Shown: positions 28,501 to 33,389 of the stretch, one piece after another
Numbering within the stretch: the first letter of the stretch is position 1
How the letters are laid out: each line of letters begins with the position of its first letter
DNA from: Nitrospira sp.
GTDB lineage: Bacteria > Nitrospirota > Nitrospiria > Nitrospirales > Nitrospiraceae
DNA length: 64,000 nt
Assembly (NCBI GenBank): GCA_030123625.1
Contig: CP126121.1
Coordinates: 1 to 64,000, forward strand
Direction: 5' to 3'
Program-made: the position numbers and the translations under genes
The notes under the pieces: model-generated
The model's input: the letters and a program-made list of their open reading frames with translations, nothing else
Databases searched by the model: none
Told to the model about the DNA's origin: nothing

Positions 28501-28974
28501 CCAAAATACGGCTTGAACTGAACCGGCTTGATTGAGCACGTCGGCATCATGCTCGTCCGCGGTCAGCACATGTGTCATGTACTTCACTTGCCGTTCGACA
28601 AACCCAGCCCGCTCGAGCAAGTGCGGCCAACGTCGGCAATCCTCTTCGCTATACCGCAACGACTCCATGATGAGTCCGACCCGCACCGGGGCCAGTTCGG
28701 CAAGCCATTCAAGAAATGCATCCGAATAGCGATTGTGCACCAGCCAGACCCAGACCTGATCGAAGCGTCGGCCCGCCGACAGGTCTTTCGCATGGTGCAG
28801 CCAGGACAACGGCGAGGTGTCCGGAATGTCGCAGAGCGCCGGAATCGTCACGCACTCACACCCATTTGCACGGAGTCCATCCTCAACCGCGAAGTTTCCC
28901 AAGTAGGACCACGCTCTTGCCCGATCCCACGTCCCGAATTCCAGTTGCACCAAAAGGATGCTCGGCTTCTCCAT
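22513..28974 (-). CDS. Giant multi-domain glycosyltransferase/methyltransferase fusion (2153 residues)
   Basis: One uninterrupted frame with at least six modules. About 1-380: CgeB-like glycosyltransferase (SYAGRVVEAMAAGRPVISW). About 406-680: GT-A type domain with YFIQVDEDMVLAPD. About 690-1060: GT4 transferase (VTPHFWPSVGGVECVAEELG, then EASPLCILEAM). About 1113-1350: SAM-dependent methyltransferase (ILDVGCGRGWLTN). About 1355-1600: GT2 (VSVIVPTYNRPDRLRTALAS, YLDDDDRYLP). About 1615-1880: second GT2 (IIMPVCNRVELTKDCL, FLNNDTIPQPGWLAAL). About 1888-2150: TPR-type helical repeats. No membrane segment is seen, so it is likely cytoplasmic. It may build a short, methylated oligosaccharide on flagellin. 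Met1113 could mark an old gene boundary. Activities are family-based; the products are unknown. Confidence 0.9.
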   Translation of the reverse strand: MEKPSILLVQLEFGTWDRARAWSYLGNFAVEDGLRANGCECVTIPALCDIPDTSPLSWLHHAKDLSAGRRFDQVWVWLVHNRYSDAFLEWLAELAPVRVGLIMESLRYSEEDCRRWPHLLERAGFVERQVKYMTHVLTADEHDADVLNQAGSVQAVFWPSAVPSRFITATIERPSRRESAFYGELYGERKGWLAMPGLKNVLIHPPSAEAATEFPRLFNALHRQMSERLLSGWRPNPTALTEYVGLWRRLREAIFANWLASLKPWSGIVNLPSLFQSYAGRVVEAMAAGRPVISWKIPDRPLTHDLFKDGQEILLYPKDRPSVLKEYVERIGRDADYARNIAAAARAELLRSHTAEARARQWLDWIVTGQSLMAHNDTRKTAVLDARPSQSFARLTADQSGEEIHSETTVFVLTVDDPAFAPCLEALHRQDGPPFKLDIIRNVCPFSAAAQAMIDRCDTPYFIQVDEDMVLAPDAVASMEAVMVAAPDDVGMICFHLFDEDRGLPIQGVKIYRTALMKSLLFQDVKASEMDLLAQMGRHGIQWILHPDVKGQHGTVYTPDTIYRRYKTMYEKDIRQWNVLTSDIRRKADAFRQSGDPLQLFALLGAAHGIINAPLAADREKDARVYDLPELDVFKRLFLRDPPLTQSYVAARQVSPVHGPIPFEQVQLKGESDRNSKLPVADCATKRKNESRIKSVLIVTPHFWPSVGGVECVAEELGVGLLDHGYRVEIATYPHAERHLTMYRELTIITLSPHDRQEGTVHVCALEVERLISSGRYDVCVMLGAPVNGLFYGAMTGLLPDKTRLIFQPTLNKEICELLSSGMSHAKDLVVRLMARAHHVVVLSEGGCDASFLSRHGLKTTYLPNGVQVRQSNGEFRKEHGIPSDAFIILHVANLYPVKNHVGLLEAFASVPQGAKLVLVGHPTDNTGYIAQVRQALSDRPEVLYIPGLPPEGVAAAMQASDVLVLPSHAEASPLCILEAMSHRLPWIATPECDAAHEQAGGVVIPVTDFRRAVTLLMQEPALRRALGETGYAHWEACRQWPSVLEGWIELIETGRLTRSYAMPADVVERTTAQRRAFSKQLEQVEPEFGGVITAGSGTSASDVTKQTNGGAMNSDAFYVNLFVNAPTWSTPHPNADEAARWSKIAAFLEYILREVQRKEPGRRLRILDVGCGRGWLTNLATLYGTCEGVEPVAGVVEHARKLFPHLQFEVGTAEIISGRDDFEPYDVILTSEVIEHVPHGQKENFLTQLFSLLKPDGYVVLTTPRGEMWEQWKTIAPPNQPVEDWVTEEQLRALFISQGFIEMGLDRIHVEVPGLRYVPAPTPADLRSMNLLPIYQVWCCRRAVDQRPISFTRAPKVSVIVPTYNRPDRLRTALASLAAQTYQDFEVIVVNDAGCDVGAVVAACADRHRITAITHDRNRGLAAARNSGLRAAKGTYIAYLDDDDRYLPNHLETLVSYLDRHECRVAYTDAWRVQERQSDGGYVETGRDVPYSYEFKPADLLVSNYFPVLCVMHDRACLDEVGLFDESLFAHEDWDLWIRMATRFPFKHLPVRTAEFTWRNDGSSMTSGTRETYWRTTEIIYRKYRPYADLIGGVREAQDKRLTEMRAIGRAEDYVCSIIMPVCNRVELTKDCLTALAGLKDQPEYELIIVDNGSTDGTADFLRQLSGDVRIIVNEENLGFAKACNQGAAAARGKYLVFLNNDTIPQPGWLAALVAEVDSHAEVGIVGSKLLYPDGTVQHAGVVRDCARRLPYHIYKSFAASHPAVNQRREFQIVTAACLLIRRALFEEVEGFDEGYMNGFEDADLCLKVRECGYVVVYQPRSVVVHLESQTPGRKTHDDANATRFLDRWKAQWWAADEDRHFHMDGFKFKRVFRNGRAGGDILMFSDIKDQAVWAHVAAAQAAALKQDWHTVRRELSLASEWPNDPAILAWASFVCEHLQEPKLGQTFLSRYLALQEAPKERLSLIRSLLEQKDLRGADSHLQSLLAFSPNHAEGLLLKGILCMQREQYEQAELAFASARQEGADRKKCLMGMGMAAMGRAYTQGAWERFLEVLAENPDDAEAIHWLLRAGTAQNRWQELGEQLSAYVARNPGDLAVRFALASVLLRAQQLDDAQREYGQLCVLAPNYDGLIELGQALANKEAVLAYEASNS

Positions 28975-28992
28975 GAAGGCCTCGTGCCGCGA

Positions 28993-30882
28993 CTACGCCG
29001 CCAGCTTCTGACGAAGTTTTTCCACCAACCGGTCGAACTCAACTAATGCAGGATCCGGCATGAAATCGATGCGATTGCGTTCGTAGTACTGTAACGCTTC
29101 ACGATGCGCTCCCTGTTCACACATCAAAACCATTCGGTCCAAAAATTCTTGAAGCGATATCGGTGATCGCTTGCCCGGACCACGCATCTCTCTGATGCCG
29201 CTTTCCTCTCCATTATTCTCAGCGATCAGTTGGATCTCTTCGCTCAACGCCTCCGGTTCGACGGGCAATAAGAGCCCTTGATCTTTGGCCACCGGCACGT
29301 TGAGGCGCACACGTTTGAAGCATCGTGGACACCCGGTAATCACTTGCAGGCCGTTCTTCGGAACGCTTGCCGGATCGGTCAATTCCACGAAGGAGAAGGC
29401 TCTTGTGCAATGAGGGCACTCGGTGAACAACTCCCAAAATTGTCTGGTTCCTCCCGCCGTCATACGATTGCGGACAGCACGGTGGACGATACGGGTGACA
29501 TCCACCGTTTTACAGAATGGCAGGCTGTCGAACGCATAGATGGCCCGTAGATATCCGATCCATTGGGCGTCCGGTATCTTGGTCATATTGAACGGAACTT
29601 GGTCGATCGTTTTGTAAAAAACCAATTTGTCCGGAATCAAACCCATATCCTGACAGGGGGCATACAACGCACTGCCGGGATAGGGCTGAATACTGCTCAT
29701 GAAACAATGGATATCCGCGCAATATTTTCGGTAAAAGCCCAACGTCTCGGCAATCGTTTCCGGCGTTTCGGATGGGTCGCCGAAGATGAAATTTCCCCCG
29801 AATCCGATTTCGGCTTGGTCCGCCAACGTAATGGCCTCCGCATACTGATCCGGATGCGTTCCTTTCTTCATGCTCTTGAGCACACGAGGGCTCGCGCTTT
29901 CCAGTCCATAGCTGAAATAGGTGCACCCGGCACGCTTTGCCAATTGAAGCGACTCCAGAGTCAGTCGGGCATTCGCGTGTGTTTGGAACAGCCAATCAAA
30001 GTCCCACCCGTGCCGCTCCCGATAGTTGATCAGGATCCGACAGAACTCTTCTAATTTTTGTTTATTGACGGCGAATAATTCGTCCAACACGATCAGGATG
30101 TTGAAGGGATAGCGCTCGTAGAGGTACTGGATTTCCTCCATGACGTTCTCCGTCGTGCGGGCCCGATATTTCGCCCGGCCCACGTGTCCGTGGAGACAAA
30201 AGGTACAGGCGAACGGGCATTCACGCGCGGATACGATAGGCATGATTCGGGGATCCGCTCGGTAGAACCGATAGATCGGACGCGCCGCCCACGACGCCTC
30301 CAGCATGCCCTCGATGTCGAACATCGAATAATCGGGAAACGGATAGGTATTCAAATCTCGGCCGAATTTCAGATTCTTCTCGGTGAAGACCAGTCGTCCC
30401 TGTTTCCAGTAGGCCAGGTTGGGAATGGCATCGAGATCCCCCTGCCGTTCCAACGCATCCGCCAGCATCACAATCGTGTCATCAGCCTCCCCGGCCAGTG
30501 AATAGTCCGGCTTGAGCGTTGAATGGATAAACTCTTGGTCATACGTGACGATCGACCCGCCCATCAGCACCGGCACGGATGGGGCATAGTGTCTGATCAC
30601 GTGCAAGGCATCCTGGAGAAAGGCGAAGTCCGTGCAAATCCCCCCGATGCCGATGAGATCCGGCTTCATGGCCGCAATGGCTCGCGCGACCTTGTCATGC
30701 ATCATGTCAAAGGCCGACGCATATCCGGGAGCATTGTTAGGATTGCATCCAAAAACCTGATGACCGGTGGCTTTCAATGTGGCAGCCACATAGGCGAATC
30801 CGCATGAGAAGTCAGATGGCGCCAAGAAAGAGGGATACTGGGTCGTGTAGCGGTATGTCGGCGGTATCAACAACACCTTCAT
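28993..30882 (-). CDS. B12-binding-domain radical SAM enzyme with C-terminal zinc-ribbon-like region
   Basis: A 629-residue protein. Residues 1-165 form a cobalamin-binding-like Rossmann domain (LIGIGGICTDFAFLQDALHV, VLMGGSIVTYDQEF) but lack the DxHxxG cobalt-ligand motif. The radical SAM domain has Cys222, Cys226 and Cys229 in ECPFACTFCLHG, then SYGLESASPRVLKSMKKGTH. Residues 489-521 contain two CxxC pairs (CPHC, CPRC), suggesting a zinc ribbon. About 80 C-terminal residues are helical. Radical SAM enzymes of this class methylate or rearrange unreactive carbons. It is the first gene of the glycosyltransferase operon, 18 bases before the giant gene, so the substrate may be a sugar precursor or flagellin. 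Confidence 0.88.
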   Translation of the reverse strand: MKVLLIPPTYRYTTQYPSFLAPSDFSCGFAYVAATLKATGHQVFGCNPNNAPGYASAFDMMHDKVARAIAAMKPDLIGIGGICTDFAFLQDALHVIRHYAPSVPVLMGGSIVTYDQEFIHSTLKPDYSLAGEADDTIVMLADALERQGDLDAIPNLAYWKQGRLVFTEKNLKFGRDLNTYPFPDYSMFDIEGMLEASWAARPIYRFYRADPRIMPIVSARECPFACTFCLHGHVGRAKYRARTTENVMEEIQYLYERYPFNILIVLDELFAVNKQKLEEFCRILINYRERHGWDFDWLFQTHANARLTLESLQLAKRAGCTYFSYGLESASPRVLKSMKKGTHPDQYAEAITLADQAEIGFGGNFIFGDPSETPETIAETLGFYRKYCADIHCFMSSIQPYPGSALYAPCQDMGLIPDKLVFYKTIDQVPFNMTKIPDAQWIGYLRAIYAFDSLPFCKTVDVTRIVHRAVRNRMTAGGTRQFWELFTECPHCTRAFSFVELTDPASVPKNGLQVITGCPRCFKRVRLNVPVAKDQGLLLPVEPEALSEEIQLIAENNGEESGIREMRGPGKRSPISLQEFLDRMVLMCEQGAHREALQYYERNRIDFMPDPALVEFDRLVEKLRQKLAA

Positions 30883-30996
30883 CGTGTACCTCGTGTCATC
30901 GAATGAATGTCACATGGTGTCGCTTCAGCACTTTTTGAACAATGATCTTTAGGACGCTGCCAACATGTTTCATTCAACTGTTGATGGGATGGACTC

Positions 30997-31012
30997 ATCA
31001 AAATCTGTGCCA
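30997..31012 (-). promoter_or_regulatory. Weak sigma54-like site upstream of the radical SAM gene
   Basis: The minus strand reads TGGCACAGATTTTGAT. The -24 half (TGGCAC) is perfect, but the -12 half has TTGAT where TTGCW is expected, so the key GC is GA. It is about 115 bases upstream of the first gene of the glycosylation operon and is the best promoter candidate in that gap. Confidence 0.3.
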
Positions 31013-31161
31013 TCATGGTGGTCCATTCGACGAGTACATTTACGAGAGAATGATTGCCGACTACGCGGGGTGGGTGCTGACCGGGCAAATTCTACCGATC
31101 AAGATCGGCTAGCTACGAGGAAATCCTTGACCAGCTGCCTGAGGGTGAGTGTGCTGTCATG

Positions 31162-31893
31162 CTACCTATCTTTGATGAGATCGCTCCCCTGATATCGCTG
31201 GTTAATACATTGTTCAATTGCCTGGCGGACGGATCCGCCCCATCCTCGATATTCGATGTACTCAAGTTTGTTGAACCGAAACTCGATGCCGATCATCTCG
31301 TTACCATCCCGTATGTCTATATTCTTTACGATCCCCGTCAGGTTCGTGATATGCCCCAGTCCAGGAAGCTCGAACTCCAGACGGACCGTTGCTCTCGATC
31401 GCAACCAGGCAGGCCTCCGGACTAAGGCCACGCTGCATCCTCCTTCGCTAATGTCCTTCAACAGACCACCGAAATAGTCGTTGGTAGGAAGCACGCACTC
31501 GGAAACGCTCTCATGGTCAGCTCTCATCAGTACGATCGGTTCATTGGTCGGTACACGAAGATGTTTACGCAGATGCATCGCCTCCACGGTCTTCGGATAG
31601 GCGATGAACAGTAACGGCACCGGCGAAGTAATCAAGTCGCATATTTCACTGCGATAGCCGACCAGCTTGCCGTCACGAAGATAACTCACGGTGCAAGAAG
31701 TACCTTCGGCAATCTTCTGATCATGGCCGAGCTGAATCGGCCATTCACAGACAAGCCATGCGTGATCCTTCCAGCCGAGAAGCGTCGTGCCGTACATAGC
31801 CTTCTGCTGACCAAGAGCAAGTGATATTTTGAGAGAGAGCCCGACTGACAGAAATGATGCCTCGAGCGGAACAGACACGACGATCTCATTCAT
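31162..31893 (-). CDS. YcgR-like PilZ protein, putative flagellar brake
   Basis: A 243-residue protein with two parts. Residues about 1-110 resemble the YcgR N-terminal domain (LGWKDHAWLVCEWPIQLG). Residues about 112-225 are PilZ, with LRKHLRVPTNEPIVL (RxxxR) and DISEGGCSVAL (DxSxxG). YcgR-type proteins bind c-di-GMP and act on the motor. ATG 31893 is preferred because GGAG sits eight bases upstream; an in-frame ATG at 31920 lies only about 20 bases from the -10 element of a sigma28-like promoter. The gene is divergent from the HD-GYP gene, so synthesis of the effector and a putative c-di-GMP phosphodiesterase are linked. Confidence 0.85.
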   Translation of the reverse strand: MNEIVVSVPLEASFLSVGLSLKISLALGQQKAMYGTTLLGWKDHAWLVCEWPIQLGHDQKIAEGTSCTVSYLRDGKLVGYRSEICDLITSPVPLLFIAYPKTVEAMHLRKHLRVPTNEPIVLMRADHESVSECVLPTNDYFGGLLKDISEGGCSVALVRRPAWLRSRATVRLEFELPGLGHITNLTGIVKNIDIRDGNEMIGIEFRFNKLEYIEYRGWGGSVRQAIEQCINQRYQGSDLIKDR

Positions 31894-31939
31894 ACTCTCG
31901 CTCCAGGATAGAGTCGGCATGAACCGACTCTGATGAACT

Positions 31940-31967
31940 CTATCGGAATGTCACGGATAGATCTTGA
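31940..31967 (-). promoter_or_regulatory. Sigma28-type promoter of the YcgR-like gene
   Basis: The minus strand has -35 TCAAGATC, a 12-base spacer and -10 TCCGATAG (six of eight to consensus). Spacing is identical to the fliC and flgM sites. It is 47 bases upstream of the chosen start. Confidence 0.5.
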
Positions 31968-32035
31968 GGGAACCAGACACGACGGAGAGCATCGGCTCAG
32001 AACTGATTCCAACGCATTTCGATTACTGACAATGA

Positions 32036-32063
32036 TCAAGTTCGGCGCATGCTTCGCCGATAA
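32036..32063 (+). promoter_or_regulatory. Sigma28 promoter of the HD-GYP/hybrid-kinase operon
   Basis: The plus strand has -35 TCAAGTTC, a 12-base spacer and a perfect -10 GCCGATAA. It is 67 bases upstream of the HD-GYP start and points away from the PilZ promoter. Confidence 0.8.
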
Positions 32064-32129
32064 CACCGTGCATCTTTCTTCTGTCGGCAAACCTGATCGG
32101 AGCCCTTCTGACCCGGAGTCCAAAGACGC

Positions 32130-33389
32130 ATGGCGACAAGACGTATTGCGATCGAACACCTTATTCCCGGCATGTTCATCATAGAAATGGATGTCCCATG
32201 GTACCGAACCCCGTTCCTCTCTCATAAACGGCTGATCAAGGACTTGGAGACCATCCAACTCATGAAGCAGCATGGGATCAGGATGGTGACCATCGATACC
32301 AGCAAAGGGTTCGACCTCCCGTCGGCACCTTCAACGAATACGCAGCGCCCTGCAAGTCGACACTCTACCAATCCGGACGTCCCTCCTCTTCTTGAGCAAG
32401 AGGCTAAACGAGCGGCGGAGTCGAAATCCGATGGTCATTCCGCTACCGTGATCTATGCGCAGGCTCGTGAAGCGGTTGAGCGCGTCTTCGACGATCTTGA
32501 ACAGGGAATTCCTCCGTCTCCTGAAGCGACCAAAGCCATCGTGTCGAACGTATTGGGGAAAATTCTCAGCGATCGCGCCGCGATGGCCATGCAGGTCGCC
32601 ATTCAAAAAATTAGGCAGTTCGACCGTTCTCTGACGGCTCATGCGCTGGACACCTGCATCTTGTCGCTCGTGGTGGCGATTGAGAGTGAGTTGGATCAAC
32701 CGACGCAAGAACAGGTCGGCATGGGCGCGTTGCTCCATGACGCGGGATATGTCCGCCTTCCACGCAATCTCGTTCGCAAGCGTGAGGAGTGCGGCGGACA
32801 AGATAAGATTCTTCTCCAACAGCATTGCACGCTTGGCGTCGCACTCCTCTCGGAGCATCCCGGCATGTCTGAGGCTGTTCTACGCATTGTCAGGGAACAT
32901 CATGAGCGCGCCGACAGGAGCGGATTTCCAGCCGGTCTAGGCGACGATCACATTTCACGTCTCGCGCAGATCGTCGGCATCGTCGATTTTTATGACGGCA
33001 TGGTCAGTCGGCGCGGCGCACGTCCGGCTATGATTCCCCACGATGCCGTTCGCCAACTTTTCTTGGCCGGAGAACGAGGCCAATTCGAAAAATCTCTCGT
33101 GGAGCTCATGATTCGCAGCATCGGAGTGTATCCAGTCGGAAGCCTCGTCAAGCTCAATACCGGCGAACAAGCCGTCGTCGTCGGGGTCAATCCTCAGCAA
33201 CGACTCAAACCTCTTGTCAAAATCATGACCGATTCACAGGGAGGCTCTTACGCGACGCCGATCGAAGTGGATCTGGCTGTACCATCTTCCGATCACACAG
33301 TCCGAACCGTACTGCATGTCCTTGACCCGGCTCAAGAACGTGTCAACATCGGCATACACCTGGACCAATCCCTTTCACGAGCCGCCTGA
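32130..33389 (+). CDS. HD-GYP-type c-di-GMP phosphodiesterase
   Basis: A 419-residue protein. Residues 1-60 match the DUF3391-type N-terminal domain (EHLIPGMFIIEMDVPWYRTP). The HD-GYP domain covers about 170-330: the HD pair His203-Asp204 in ALLHDAGYVRLP, HHERADRSGFP with Gly265-Phe266-Pro267, and IVGIVDFYDGMVSRR. The GYP motif is GFP, a conservative change. Residues 330-419 are a C-terminal beta-rich region. It would hydrolyse c-di-GMP in the cytoplasm. Its stop overlaps the start of the hybrid-kinase gene (TGATG), so the two are coupled. A sigma28 promoter makes it a late flagellar gene. Confidence 0.9.
   Translation: MATRRIAIEHLIPGMFIIEMDVPWYRTPFLSHKRLIKDLETIQLMKQHGIRMVTIDTSKGFDLPSAPSTNTQRPASRHSTNPDVPPLLEQEAKRAAESKSDGHSATVIYAQAREAVERVFDDLEQGIPPSPEATKAIVSNVLGKILSDRAAMAMQVAIQKIRQFDRSLTAHALDTCILSLVVAIESELDQPTQEQVGMGALLHDAGYVRLPRNLVRKREECGGQDKILLQQHCTLGVALLSEHPGMSEAVLRIVREHHERADRSGFPAGLGDDHISRLAQIVGIVDFYDGMVSRRGARPAMIPHDAVRQLFLAGERGQFEKSLVELMIRSIGVYPVGSLVKLNTGEQAVVVGVNPQQRLKPLVKIMTDSQGGSYATPIEVDLAVPSSDHTVRTVLHVLDPAQERVNIGIHLDQSLSRAA

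Noticed and set aside
31095..31130. Sigma28-like word GCCGATCT with TCAAGGAT upstream, before the radical SAM gene
   Set aside because: The spacer is 13 bases, unlike the 11 or 12 of all better sites, and the -10 is part of a small palindrome (CCGATC/GATCGG).
31890..32273. Minus-strand frame across the PilZ/HD-GYP intergenic region
   Set aside because: It overlaps both sigma28 promoters and the start of the HD-GYP gene in antisense; no family match.
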